Source: Aeromonas veronii
Lineage (GTDB): Bacteria; Pseudomonadota; Gammaproteobacteria; Enterobacterales; Aeromonadaceae
Reading direction: 5' to 3'
DNA length: 64,000 nucleotides
Assembly: GCF_040215105.1 (NCBI RefSeq)
Contig: NZ_CP157875.1
Coordinates: 4,196,001 to 4,260,000, forward strand
Under the pieces are notes generated by a model. That model ran no database searches. It saw only the letters and a list, made by a program, of their open reading frames with translations, and was not told the origin of the DNA. Of this stretch, positions 21,401 to 29,701 are shown one piece after another (positions within the stretch are counted from its first letter, which is position 1; each line of letters begins with the position of its first letter). Made by a program: the position numbers and the translations under genes.

Positions 21401-22012
21401 CATCTCCCGCAGCAGGGCCGCCGGGCTCGGCCAGAGCTTGCGTACCGCCCGGGCCAGGGCCTCGTCCACCGGGTAGAACTCGGCGCGCCAGTAGTCACTC
21501 ACCGCCTGCAACCGCAACTGGCTGTCGTCGGTCAAGAATTCCGTTTCAAACAGGGCGCCGGATTCGAAGGCGTTCTGTTTGAGCATGCGCTGACAAAAGC
21601 CGTGGATGGTGAAGACCGCCGCCTCGTCCATCTGCCGCTCGGCGGCCAGCAGGCGGCTCGCCGCCAGGGCATGATCCTCCACCTCCACCAGCAGCTGTGC
21701 CAGCAGGGGATCGCCACTTTCACCGCGCAGGAAGGCGAGGCGGGCCTCATGGATACGGGCGCGGATCCGCCCCCGCAGCTCGGCGGTGGCGGCCTCGGTA
21801 AAGGTCACCACCAGGATCTCGGTCACCGACAGGGGGCGTTCGTGGGCGCAGGCCTCCCCGGCCGCCTCCCCCTCTTCCATCACGGGGCCATGGCCCAGCA
21901 AGAGGCGCAGGTAGAGACCGGCGATGGTGTAGGTCTTGCCGGTACCGGCGGAGGCTTCGATCAGGCGCTCCCCATAGAGGGGGAAGCGCAGGGTATTGAG
22001 CAGGTTCGCCAT
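18413..22012 (-). CDS. recB: RecB, exonuclease V beta subunit
   Basis: 1199 residues. 3'-5' SF1A helicase plus nuclease of RecBCD. Walker A is IEASAGTGKTYTIAGLYLRL near residue 20. MIDEFQDTDPQQYRIFHRLY is the Walker B motif, IGDPKQAIYGFRGADIFTY is motif III and TIHKSKGLEYPLVFLPF is motif V. The C-terminal nuclease motif reads YLLDYKSNHLG with the catalytic D and K. The start shares one base with the recC stop (TAATG). Size is as in E. coli (1180). No ptrA gene separates recC and recB, unlike in E. coli. Confidence 0.97.
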   Translation of the reverse strand: MANLLNTLRFPLYGERLIEASAGTGKTYTIAGLYLRLLLGHGPVMEEGEAAGEACAHERPLSVTEILVVTFTEAATAELRGRIRARIHEARLAFLRGESGDPLLAQLLVEVEDHALAASRLLAAERQMDEAAVFTIHGFCQRMLKQNAFESGALFETEFLTDDSQLRLQAVSDYWRAEFYPVDEALARAVRKLWPSPAALLREMNGWLDNSELAIRPPLGEETLIERHREAMARIDEVKGRWLAQGDEIRRQTEGHISRYTGKNYEGWLGKLADWARDPASGYAIPKELERFGQRALEDNLKKGGTIPTLPLFTEIDALLASRPGIRDLVLQRAARVVRERMQASKRQAHQLSFDDLLKDLDGALGSGLGERLCERIRATYRVAMIDEFQDTDPQQYRIFHRLYGGRQDTALLMIGDPKQAIYGFRGADIFTYIQARRNVSAHYTLGRNYRSSRALVAAVNGLFERAKDPFIYEADIPFLPVEAQGKGKTLLLEGEVAPVLHCWQLGGQPTFNRGEYQSLMARATAAEIRRLLGLAREGKAMIGDAPLMAGEIAVLVRTGAEGRLVQQELARLAIASVYLSNRESVLAQVEAREILFILHACQNPSEERSLRAALATGLFDLDARALDALASDERAWESAVQEFMDYRAIWHRNGVLAMLRALLHRRNLAASLLASPYGERRLTNYLHLAELLQQASCELDGEYALLRWLGEAVSHPNGQVAEQVLRLESERKLVQIVTIHKSKGLEYPLVFLPFICSHRAAELPLYHEEEDGQNRTVLDLTESEASLAEADKERLAEDLRLLYVALTRGVYATWLGLAPVRSGNGKSEQTDLHQCAIGYLLQRGEAGDAATLNTALGELAQALPGVAVGEPSLTRPAPLEPDQASLGEPLVRRFEGRLERDWWISSYSGLAAQGQGHSKGVLANPGFDAEVVTEAAAPLLEEVPEASIFSFPKGARPGTLLHSLFETIDFQSAQGDELCAHIATLLAQEGFDEHWAPVLQRQVEAVLDTPLETGFGEPVRLRALGAGSKQVELEFFLPMGRVTAPALTALCQRHDPLSAGNNPLSFSTVQGMLKGFIDLVFEWQGRWYLLDYKSNHLGMSPADYDRPALESAMREHRYDLQYQLYSLALHRLLSLRLPGYDFEQHFGGVYYLFLRGMPAGGVFHCRPSRELVLGLDELFSQTVMPDEDRLEKSNKVDA

Positions 22013-25000
22013 TATTCCAGTCCCTCGAGGGCAGCAGAGAGCGGGCTCAGGTGTTCCCGGGCCAGGGCCTGCAACTGGCCGAGCACCTCGTCATTGAGCT
22101 CGGGGAAGCAGCGGGCGACATAGATGTCCTGCCCCTCGCCAGTCACCATGTAGCCGCCATTGAAGCGGGCCAGCGCCACCTTGTCGGCGGCATCGGGTTT
22201 CTCCGGATCCTTCTCGATCGCCTTCTGCCACTCCCAGGCGGTGCTCGGGAAAAACGGCAGCGGCCGCTTCATGCCCTGCTGCCAGAGCGCCACCAGGGCC
22301 GCCAGTCGGGGGCGCGCCTCCTCGGCGGGCAGCACGGGCAGACGCCAGCCCTGCTTGGCGTCCAGCAACAGGGTCTCGCCGGGATATTGGCTGAGGCAGA
22401 GGCACAGGTGCTGTACCCAGCCCAGCAGCAGATCTTTGCCGTTGAAGCTGCCGGGTTTCACCACCAGGGCGCGGCCATGCTGGGTGTCTATCCAGCCCTG
22501 CAACTGTCCCTGGGTGAGGGCGATGTCGATCTCCACCGCCCCCTTGTCCCCGTCGTCAACCGCCAGCCAGGGGCGCAGACGCGCCGCCAGCTTGCCCATG
22601 TCGGCGTCCAGATCGTCCAGCAAGAGGTTGCCGAACCAGCCCTGGGGCAACTGACCGGAGAGGCGCAGCCGCTCCCGGCGCTTGCTCATGGCCTCCCCTT
22701 CTGCCAGATGGGCATCCAGCAGCAGGCTCTTGAGTTGATAATGCTGCAGGCCGTCCAGCTCGAACGGCTCGCTGTCCTCGATATTGGCCTCGTCCAGTTC
22801 GAACCACACCTTGAGGCGACGGTTGAGGAAGTACTTGGCGGGCTGGCGGTAGAAACGCAGCAATTCGGCCAGCTCCAGCCCCTGCTCCTTGCCCCATTCG
22901 GCGGGCAGCGGCAGCTCGCCGCTCTGGAAATTCGCCGCCCCGGGGGCGGGATTGAGGGCCGGCAGCCAGTCGGCGGCATAGGTGAAGAGACCGGATCCCG
23001 GCGTCGGGTAGAAGTAGCTGTGGCTGTAGGGGGTGAGGGGGTGTTCTGTCACCAGGTGTGCCAGCAGCCGCTCGCCGGACGCCTCGTCAAAGAGCGCTTC
23101 ATCCCCCGCCAGCACGAAGCCCTGGCGCACATAGTCGATGAGCTCCGCCAGCAGCACGGACGGCACCTTCTCGCTGTTGTCCTCGGCGCTGAAACCCTGA
23201 TAGCTGATGTAGAGCCCCTGCTGGGCGCTGAGCAGCGCCTCGAGGAAGAGGTAGCGGTCGTCGTCCCGGCGGGATCTGTCCCCGCGCCGGCCCGCCACCG
23301 CCATCAGATCGAAACCCATGGGAGCCAGGGTACGCGGATAGACACCGTCGTTCATGCCGAGCAGGCAGACCTGGCGAAACGGGATGGATCGCATGGGCAT
23401 CAGGGTGCAGAAGTTGACCTGGCCGGCGAGGAAGCGCTGGCTGGAGCGGGACTCCCCGAGCACGCTGCCGAGATAGTCCCGCAGCAGATCCGGTGAGATG
23501 GGCTGCTCGAAGTGCGCCTCGGCCAGCCCCTGCTGCCAGTCGGCGAGTGCCGTGCGGATGAGTTGCAACAGCCGCTCCTCATCCTCGTCGGCAAGGTAGA
23601 AGCGCTCCAGCAGGGCGTTGAGGCAGCCGATCCACTCCCCCAGGGGCTGGGACTGTTGCAGCCTCGGCAGGAACTCGGCGAGGGAATCCACGAACCAGGC
23701 CAGCTTGCCGAGAATGAGCCCCTGCTGACCCTCGATATCCGCGTAAGGCAGGATACCGTCCACCGGCTCTCCGTCCCCCATGGCGAAGCCAAGCAACATG
23801 CGGCGCAGACCGAACAGCCAGCTGTTGCCGGCAAGCGGCGGCAGATCGAAGCGCGCGGGATAGGCATCGTCCAGCCCCCAGCGAATGCCGGTCTCCTGCA
23901 CCCAGCGCCGCAACTGGTTGAACTCCTCATCCCCGAGCTCGAAGCGGCGCAGCACGGCGGGCACTTCCAGGATGGCCAGCAGCTCCCCCGCCCCGAAGCG
24001 GGCGCTCGGCAGCCCCAGCAGGGCGAGGAAGCTTTGCAGCAGCGGACTCTCCTGACTGGCGGCGCGGTCCGATACCGCAAAGGGGATCCGGGCACGGTCA
24101 CCCGGCCGCTCCTTGCCGAAGACGGCCTGGATATAGGGGCCGTAGCTGTTCACATCCGGCATCATCACCACCACGTCCTTCGGGGTGAGGGTGGGATCCG
24201 CGTCGAACATCGCCAGCAGCCGATCGTGCAGCACCTCCAGCTCTCGCATGGGGCCGTGGCAGGCGTGGATCTGCAGGGATCCATCCGCCGCGTCGAGCGG
24301 GCTCTTGTGGCGGCTGCTGTCGAGTTCGAACTGGCCTTCCCCCCGCGAGGCCAGCTCCAGCACATCCTTCTGGATGCAGCGCAGCAGGCTGGTTTTGCCC
24401 GCGCCATCCTGCTCGTCGATATCGACGAAGGCCTCGATCTGCGGCACCTCCAGCTCCATCAGCTGGTGCAGATAGTCCCGCCCCAGCTTACCCATGGAGG
24501 CGAGCAGCGGATTGGCGGGGCCTTGCAGCGCCTCGAGATCGGTGCCGGGTTTGAGCCTGCGCTCGAGCCGCGCCAGAGTCTTTCTGTCCAGCAGATCCCC
24601 CCAGTAGTAGCGGCAGGGGTTGGTGATGAACAGGTGCACTTCCACCCGGCTGCCGAGGGCTTGCAGCGCCTCCACGTAGCGCGGCGGCAGGGCCGAGATA
24701 CCGAACACGAACACCCGCTTGGGCAGCGTGCCCGGCAGATCATGGGTGCGCGCCAGCTCGTGGATGAACTCTTCGTAGAGATTGGCGCGGTGATAGCCGC
24801 TCGGGGAGAGCGCCAGGGTGCGGGCCACCAGTTCGCGCCACAGCTCGGGCTGCCAATCCTGGCCACTCACCTCTGCCAGCTCCTGGCTGCCGGTGCCGAC
24901 CAGTCCCTCCCCCTGCTCCCAGCGGGCGATCCAGTCCGGCCGGTAGACCAGATATTGGTCGAACAGATCCGCAATCTTCTGGCACAGCTGCCACAGCCGC

Positions 25001-25398
25001 ACCTGCTCCGGCTGGGAAGAGCCTTGCGCCTCGCTTTCCTCAGTGGTGTTCCCCAGATAGGCGGCGAGCGGCGCAAAGGCGGGTCTGTCCAGCAGGGCGG
25101 GCAATATGCTCATCAGCTGCCAGCTCATGGCTCCCTTGTTATAGGGACTCTGACGCGGCACGTCCGCCAGCACCCGGGTAAACATCTCCCAGATGAAGCT
25201 GGCGGGCAGTGGAAAGTCGATGTTGGCGGCGATGCCAAACGCCTTGGCCAGCTCCAGCTTGAGCCACTGGGCCATGCCCGGACTCTGCACCAGGATCTGC
25301 TCCCGCTCGAAGGGGTGAGCCAGGGGTGCCTGCCGGATGTGGTTCACCAGCAGCTCTTTGAGCAAGTCCAGTGAATTGGAGTGGTAGAGGGTAAACAT
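22012..25398 (-). CDS. recC: RecC, exonuclease V gamma subunit
   Basis: 1128 residues from ATG 25398 (MFTLYHSNSLDLLKELL); the longer frame to 25461 lacks family character. RecC is the Chi-recognising, catalytically inactive helicase/nuclease-like subunit. Seen: ILVQSPGMAQWLKLELAKAFG, NIDFPLPASFIWEMF, HACHGPMRELEVLHDRLLAM, VVMMPDVNSYGPYIQAVF, CTLMPMRSIPFRQVCLLGMN and GVYPR. The length matches E. coli (1122). The ribosome binding site is weak (GGGCG region). First gene of the recCBD operon. Confidence 0.96.
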   Translation of the reverse strand: MFTLYHSNSLDLLKELLVNHIRQAPLAHPFEREQILVQSPGMAQWLKLELAKAFGIAANIDFPLPASFIWEMFTRVLADVPRQSPYNKGAMSWQLMSILPALLDRPAFAPLAAYLGNTTEESEAQGSSQPEQVRLWQLCQKIADLFDQYLVYRPDWIARWEQGEGLVGTGSQELAEVSGQDWQPELWRELVARTLALSPSGYHRANLYEEFIHELARTHDLPGTLPKRVFVFGISALPPRYVEALQALGSRVEVHLFITNPCRYYWGDLLDRKTLARLERRLKPGTDLEALQGPANPLLASMGKLGRDYLHQLMELEVPQIEAFVDIDEQDGAGKTSLLRCIQKDVLELASRGEGQFELDSSRHKSPLDAADGSLQIHACHGPMRELEVLHDRLLAMFDADPTLTPKDVVVMMPDVNSYGPYIQAVFGKERPGDRARIPFAVSDRAASQESPLLQSFLALLGLPSARFGAGELLAILEVPAVLRRFELGDEEFNQLRRWVQETGIRWGLDDAYPARFDLPPLAGNSWLFGLRRMLLGFAMGDGEPVDGILPYADIEGQQGLILGKLAWFVDSLAEFLPRLQQSQPLGEWIGCLNALLERFYLADEDEERLLQLIRTALADWQQGLAEAHFEQPISPDLLRDYLGSVLGESRSSQRFLAGQVNFCTLMPMRSIPFRQVCLLGMNDGVYPRTLAPMGFDLMAVAGRRGDRSRRDDDRYLFLEALLSAQQGLYISYQGFSAEDNSEKVPSVLLAELIDYVRQGFVLAGDEALFDEASGERLLAHLVTEHPLTPYSHSYFYPTPGSGLFTYAADWLPALNPAPGAANFQSGELPLPAEWGKEQGLELAELLRFYRQPAKYFLNRRLKVWFELDEANIEDSEPFELDGLQHYQLKSLLLDAHLAEGEAMSKRRERLRLSGQLPQGWFGNLLLDDLDADMGKLAARLRPWLAVDDGDKGAVEIDIALTQGQLQGWIDTQHGRALVVKPGSFNGKDLLLGWVQHLCLCLSQYPGETLLLDAKQGWRLPVLPAEEARPRLAALVALWQQGMKRPLPFFPSTAWEWQKAIEKDPEKPDAADKVALARFNGGYMVTGEGQDIYVARCFPELNDEVLGQLQALAREHLSPLSAALEGLE

Positions 25399-25611
25399 GA
25401 TCAACGCCCGCCAGATCAGAAGATGATGGGGTGGATAGTCGACGTGGGCGACTCCCGCCATGACGAAGCAGGGTGCGGGAAGAACCCGGGGCCCATCACG
25501 TCATGGGAGAGGAGATTGTCGGGGATTGGGGGATAAGATGCAAAAGGCGCTTGTCCCCCCATGGCGGGGGACGATCACAGTTCCTGACAAGGCGGCCCTG
25601 AAACGCGGACA
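25399..25611. other. Intergenic region between recC and the DoxX gene
   Basis: About 210 bases with no convincing gene; it must hold the recC promoter. An antisense frame at 25501-25746 overlaps the DoxX terminator and gene end and is not supported. The palindromic pair CCCCCATGGCGGGGG near 25557-25570 is notable, but no function is evident. Confidence 0.35.
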
Positions 25612-25640
25612 ATAAAAAGGCCGGTGCACTCGCACCGGCC
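25612..25640 (-). terminator. Intrinsic terminator of the DoxX operon
   Basis: GGCCGGTGC / GCACCGGCC, a 9-bp stem with loop ACTC (25619-25640), followed on the minus strand by TTTTTATT. Strong intrinsic terminator. Confidence 0.85.
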
Positions 25641-25672
25641 AAAGGCGTTGGAAAACTTCAACTATCAGGGCA

Positions 25673-26065
25673 TTACCAGTTCTTGCCGAGGCGGGCATCC
25701 AGGCTGAAGGCACCGGCACCGGCCGCCGCCAGGGCCAGGAAACCACCGGCCACCGAGACGTTCTTCATGAACATCAGCATCTGCATCTGCTCGGCAGGCT
25801 GATAGTGGAAGATGAAGGCAGCCATCAGGGTGAAACCGGCCATCAGCACGGAGAGGCTACGGGTGAACAGGCCCAGCATGATGGCGAGACCACCACCCAG
25901 CTCCAGCAGGATCACCAGCGGCAGGATGAATCCGGGAACCCCCATGGCTTCCATATACCCCTGGGTACCGGCATAACCGCCGATCTTGCCCCAGCCAGCC
26001 ACCACAAACATCAGTGCCAGCAATACACGACCCACCAGCAGTGCCACGTCTCTCATTTTGTCCAT
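25673..26065 (-). CDS. DoxX-family membrane protein
   Basis: 130 residues from ATG 26065 (AGGAATCTGGAG before it). Four hydrophobic helices: VGRVLLALMFVVAGWGKIGG, ILPLVILLELGGGLAIMLGL, VLMAGFTLMAAFIFHY and VAGGFLALAAAGAGAFSL. The GWGKIGGY and LLELGGGLAI signatures are typical of DoxX/YqjF-like proteins. In E. coli, members (YhaH/YqjF neighbourhood) are linked to quinone and aromatic-compound stress. Adjacent to a pirin gene and a YhaJ-like regulator, which supports a quinone-response module. Confidence 0.85.
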   Translation of the reverse strand: MDKMRDVALLVGRVLLALMFVVAGWGKIGGYAGTQGYMEAMGVPGFILPLVILLELGGGLAIMLGLFTRSLSVLMAGFTLMAAFIFHYQPAEQMQMLMFMKNVSVAGGFLALAAAGAGAFSLDARLGKNW

Positions 26066-26148
26066 CTCCAGATTCCTTTGATTACTCATCACTCGTTAAT
26101 AGTGTAAGACCGATTTAGTAACTCATTAATTTCACCATGATTTATAAA

Positions 26149-26835
26149 TCACGGCAGATCAAACAGCAGGGCTTCACTGTCTTGCGAAGCCATCAGCGAC
26201 CAACTCTGCTCATCACGGCTGAGCAGACCATCGCCGGGTTGGGCAGCCAGACCATTGCCAGTCAGCTCCCCCGAAATCATATGCAGGTAACCGTGGCGTC
26301 CTTGCAATGCCCATTCGAGGGATTCCCCATGTGCAAGTTGCAGTCGCCATACCCGGGCCTGCTGGCGGATCCTGAAGGATCCGGCTTCCCCGTCCGGTGA
26401 CGCCACCAGGGTCATACCGGGCTGGGTTTCAATCTTCTTCTGCTGATAACCCGGTTCGGTACCGAACTCGTTCGGCTCAATCCAGATCTGCAGCAGGGAG
26501 AGCGGCTCTGTCTGCGAGGGGTTGTACTCGCTGTGGCGGATGCCGGAGCCTGCGCTCATCAACTGGAACTCTCCCACCGGGATCTGCTCGGCATGACCGA
26601 GGCTGTCCCTGTGTTCTATGGTGCCGCTCAGCACACAGGTCAGGATTTCCATGTTGGCATGAGGGTGGGTGGCAAAACCGCCACCCGGCGACACCCGATC
26701 CTGATTGATGACTCGCAAGACAGAGTGTCCCATCCAGTCCGGGTCATAGTAGTGACCGAACGAGAAGCTGTGACGGGCATCCAGCCAGCCAAAGTTGGCG
26801 TGACCTCGTTCTGCTGCGGCTCTCAATTTCATCAT
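26149..26835 (-). CDS. Pirin-family protein (YhaK/YhhW-like, putative quercetinase)
   Basis: 228 residues from the second ATG of an ATGATG pair (26835), with GAGGAG upstream. Bicupin pirin fold: HANFGWLDARHSFSFGHYYD at the start, metal-binding GGGFATHPHANMEILTCVLSG (His, His, Glu), then VGEFQLMSAGSGIRHSEYNP. Pirin-like enzymes of this type open flavonols such as quercetin, or act as redox-responsive cupins. It sits 83 bases upstream of the DoxX gene on the same strand. In E. coli the pirin yhaK lies beside yhaJ, matching the arrangement here. Confidence 0.88.
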   Translation of the reverse strand: MMKLRAAAERGHANFGWLDARHSFSFGHYYDPDWMGHSVLRVINQDRVSPGGGFATHPHANMEILTCVLSGTIEHRDSLGHAEQIPVGEFQLMSAGSGIRHSEYNPSQTEPLSLLQIWIEPNEFGTEPGYQQKKIETQPGMTLVASPDGEAGSFRIRQQARVWRLQLAHGESLEWALQGRHGYLHMISGELTGNGLAAQPGDGLLSRDEQSWSLMASQDSEALLFDLP

Positions 26836-26864
26836 GGTGTGCTCCTCATGTAGCAAGGCGTGTA

Positions 26865-27191
26865 TTAACGCTGGCGACCGTCACCCAGACCGAAGGGGAT
26901 GCGGTAATTGCTGCTTTCATTGCCCAGGTTGACCGTCAGGTTGCCCTGGGTGCGGCTCGGGATCTTCACGATCTGGGTGCCGGTCAGGTTCGCATGAACC
27001 GAGGCGAGCACATCACCGGCTTCGTCACGCACCTCCAGCATGGGGTTGGACTTGCCGTCGATGGCAGCGCTTGCCTGCCAGTTCACGACCAGCACACCTG
27101 GTGCGGCGCTGAAGTCAGCGGGGACGGAAGCGTGAGCCACACCAGCGGTCATCAGGCCTGCAACGGCCAGCATCTTGATTACGTTTTTCAT
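26865..27191 (-). CDS. Small secreted protein of unknown function
   Basis: 108 residues from ATG 27191. A clear Sec signal peptide (MKNVIKMLAVAGLMTAGVAH, cleavage after AHA), then an all-beta-looking mature part of about 85 residues (VLVVNWQASAAIDG, PMLEVRDEAGDVLASV). Not recognised. First gene of the leftward DoxX/pirin group, 29 bases ahead of pirin, so it is probably co-regulated. It may be a periplasmic stress protein. Confidence 0.6.
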   Translation of the reverse strand: MKNVIKMLAVAGLMTAGVAHASVPADFSAAPGVLVVNWQASAAIDGKSNPMLEVRDEAGDVLASVHANLTGTQIVKIPSRTQGNLTVNLGNESSNYRIPFGLGDGRQR

Positions 27192-27382
27192 GTTCATTCA
27201 CTCTCTTGTTTTATATGTCATTGCCAAGGCCGACTGGCCCGAATCAATGCATCCATGCAAGAGGTCATTCAAATATGGTGTTGTTCTTTCACCGACATCA
27301 GACTTCACCCCTTGGGGTGTCACGGCCCTGAACTACCTATTATTTGGCCGCTCGGCTCTCCTGCCGAAGCGATGATTGAATA

Positions 27383-27401
27383 TTAGGGTGAGTTGCCCTA
27401 A
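27383..27401. promoter_or_regulatory. LysR-type operator between divergent units
   Basis: TTAGGG-N7-CCCTAA, a perfect 6-bp inverted repeat, 52 bases before the LysR-family start and about 190 before the secreted-protein start. It contains the T-N11-A core expected for LysR regulators. Confidence 0.6.
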
Positions 27402-27453
27402 GTTGTTAGCGAGATAATCTGGCAAACATATTCAAAAAAATTGAAGGTTAGAT

Positions 27454-28368
27454 ATGGCCAAGGAGACGAACAAGGAACGGGCCCTGACCCTGGAAGCCAT
27501 CCGGGTGCTGGATGCCATCGATCGCCGGGGCAGCTTTGCGGCGGCAGCCGATGAGCTGGGCAAGGTGCCATCGGCCCTGAGCTACACGGTACAGAAGCTG
27601 GAGGATGAGCTGGACGCCATGCTGTTCGATCGCAGCGGCCATCGCACCAAGTTCACCCCCGCCGGGCGCATGCTGCTGGAGCGGGGTCGGGTGCTGCTGG
27701 AGGCGGCAGAACATCTGGTGGGGGAGACCCGGGCACTGGCCCGTGGCTGGGAGACCGACATCACCATCGCCGTCGATGCCCTGGTGCCGATCCAGTTGCT
27801 CTATCCGCTGGTGGAGCGCCTGGCCGAGCTCACCGACACCCGCTTGCGGCTGCGGGCCGAAGTGCTGGCGGGCAGCTGGGAGTCGCTGGAAGATGGCCGC
27901 GCCGATCTGCTCATCGCCACCCTCAACCCCGACATCATGCTGACCGGCATCAAGCATCAGATACTGCAGGAAGAGGTGATGCTCTACGTGGCCCACCCGG
28001 ATCACCCCCTGCATCAGGAGGCAGAACCCCTGGCGGACGATACCCTGCGCCGCTACCGCGCCATCGCCATCGCCGACTCCGCCCTGCGCAAACCCGTGCT
28101 CACCTACCGCCTGCTCGACAAGCAGCCACGCCTCACCGTCAGCACCATGCCCGAGAAGCGTGACGCCCTGCTGGCGGGGATCGGGGTCGGTACCATGCCG
28201 ATGAGCTGGATTGCCGAAGACATCAAGGCGGGCAGACTCAAGGTGATAGGGCCCGAGTATCGTCATCAGGTACAGGTCGCCCTGGCCTGGCGGCGGGATA
28301 CCATGGGCAAGGCCAAGAGCTGGCTGATCCGGGAGATCCCCAGGCTGTTCCCCTGCAAGGAGACGTAA
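27454..28368 (+). CDS. LysR-family regulator, YhaJ-like
   Basis: 304 residues. N-terminal winged helix-turn-helix (ALTLEAIRVLDAIDRRGSFA, PSALSYTVQKLEDELDAMLF) and C-terminal substrate-binding domain (DITIAVDALVPIQLLYPLVE ... IGVGTMPMSWIAEDIKAGRL). It resembles E. coli YhaJ, which responds to hydroxylated aromatic compounds and regulates yqjF/yhaK-type genes. Divergent from a DoxX-pirin unit, with a perfect inverted repeat between them, so autoregulation and control of those genes are likely. Confidence 0.87.
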   Translation: MAKETNKERALTLEAIRVLDAIDRRGSFAAAADELGKVPSALSYTVQKLEDELDAMLFDRSGHRTKFTPAGRMLLERGRVLLEAAEHLVGETRALARGWETDITIAVDALVPIQLLYPLVERLAELTDTRLRLRAEVLAGSWESLEDGRADLLIATLNPDIMLTGIKHQILQEEVMLYVAHPDHPLHQEAEPLADDTLRRYRAIAIADSALRKPVLTYRLLDKQPRLTVSTMPEKRDALLAGIGVGTMPMSWIAEDIKAGRLKVIGPEYRHQVQVALAWRRDTMGKAKSWLIREIPRLFPCKET

Positions 28369-28410
28369 AGCTGAATCGATTGAGTACCGAAATGATGGCG
28401 AGCGGGGGGA

Positions 28411-28433
28411 AAGAGGCGAAAGATGCGCCTCTT
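28411..28433 (+). terminator. Hairpin after the YhaJ-like gene
   Basis: AAGAGGCG / CGCCTCTT, an 8-bp stem with a seven-base loop, followed by CCTTG. The T-run is weak. Confidence 0.5.
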
Positions 28434-28823
28434 CCTTGACGGCGGGCTCAGATTCGGAGAAAAGAAAAAGCGGATCTCTTGCGAGCTCCGCTCAATGCCA
28501 GGAAAGAATAAAAACCTTACGGTTTAAAAAACCCTTAAATTGGAAGCAAACAATCGTTTTCTCAACCAGGAAGGTTATGAATCCGATTCGTGTTGAATTA
28601 TGTGCGATGTAATATGCATCACCAGCAAAATGTTGAAAGGTTGAAGGATATGCACCATGGAGTGTCATAATCTGCCACCTTGCTACCTCACTGGTCAGTC
28701 CATTTCAGCCGTTATCGCCGGGTTTATTTCCTCTGGTTTTTCAAGGTGTCAATTTCTGAGCCCAAAACCATAAAAACTCTCACTTTCTGACACGACTAAA
28801 AATGCAGATAAAGGAATAATTGC
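28434..28823 (+). other. Upstream region of the XRE-type regulator
   Basis: About 390 bases, AT-richer than the surroundings. It holds an inverted pair GCGGA ... TCCGC near 28471-28492 and a minimal ORF at 28577-28612 (MNPIRVELCAM) with AGGA before its ATG. Promoter-like hexamers lie near 28750-28810. No larger gene is evident. Confidence 0.35.
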
Positions 28824-29588
28824 ATGACCTATAGCCAGACCCTGGCCAACCACATTCTCGACACCCTGAAGAAGACCCTCACCGACAAGGGGATCCGCTA
28901 CCAGACCCTGGCGGAGGCCATGGGCGTCTCCATCGCCACCGTCAAGCGGATGATGAACAAGCCCTCCCTGCCGTTCGATACCCTGCTGGAGATCTGCCAT
29001 TTGGTGGGACTGTCGTTCGAAGAGCTGCTGGACAAGACCCAGGATGCCCAGAGCCGGCGCGCCGTCTTCACCCAGGAGCAGGACGAGGCATTTCACAAGG
29101 AGCCCGGCCTCTACGCCTTCCTCGCCAACATCTTCTGGCGTGACAAGGCCCTGGTGGACTTGAAGCGGGACTATGGCCTCACCGATGCCTCCTGCTATCT
29201 CTATCTGCGCAAGCTGGAGCGCCTCGGCATACTGCAGCTCGGCATCGACAACAGCTACCACTTCCTCATCAGCGAGCGCATCAGCTTCGAGCAGCACAGC
29301 CGCTTCGCCCGCCAGCAGGCACGCCAGGCCATGTCGGTGCTGGGGGACTATCTGGTGGAGAACATGCACAAGTCCAACAACTATATGGCCCTGTGCCAGT
29401 TGCACCTGAACGAGAGCGAGGCCATGGCGCTGATCGATCGCATGAAGGAGTACTGGCATCAGGAGCTCAAGTTGAACCGCCCCGCCATCGGCCAGCGGGA
29501 AGACAGCAAGACCTACACCATGTCCCTGCAACTGGCCGACTGCGGCTACCAGAGCTTCGACGACCTGATCCCCAATATCGACAACTGA
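28824..29588 (+). CDS. XRE-type helix-turn-helix regulator
   Basis: 254 residues, AAAGGAATAATTGC before the ATG. Residues 1-72 form a Cro/CI-type HTH (RYQTLAEAMGVSIATVKRMM, LPFDTLLEICHLVGLSFEELL). From about 90 on comes a helical domain (LYAFLANIFWRDKALVDLKR, CYLYLRKLERLGILQL) resembling a second winged helix or ligand domain. Targets are unknown. No operon partner. It ends at a strong terminator. Similar proteins occur as stand-alone regulators in Aeromonas and Vibrio relatives (by recollection, not checked). Confidence 0.78.
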   Translation: MTYSQTLANHILDTLKKTLTDKGIRYQTLAEAMGVSIATVKRMMNKPSLPFDTLLEICHLVGLSFEELLDKTQDAQSRRAVFTQEQDEAFHKEPGLYAFLANIFWRDKALVDLKRDYGLTDASCYLYLRKLERLGILQLGIDNSYHFLISERISFEQHSRFARQQARQAMSVLGDYLVENMHKSNNYMALCQLHLNESEAMALIDRMKEYWHQELKLNRPAIGQREDSKTYTMSLQLADCGYQSFDDLIPNIDN

Positions 29589-29614
29589 TCCGCCGGGATC
29601 CCTTCCCAGGATCA

Positions 29615-29647
29615 GGATCCTGCCATCAAACTGGCAGGATCCTTTTT
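29615..29647 (+). terminator. Strong intrinsic terminator
   Basis: GGATCCTGCCA / TGGCAGGATCC, a perfect 11-bp stem with loop TCAAAC, followed by TTTTTC. Terminates the XRE-regulator transcript. Confidence 0.9.
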
Positions 29648-29701
29648 CACTCCAACCCAGACCAGTCCCTCGACGAACCAGCGTGGCGCGCTTTGACTCC
29701 C

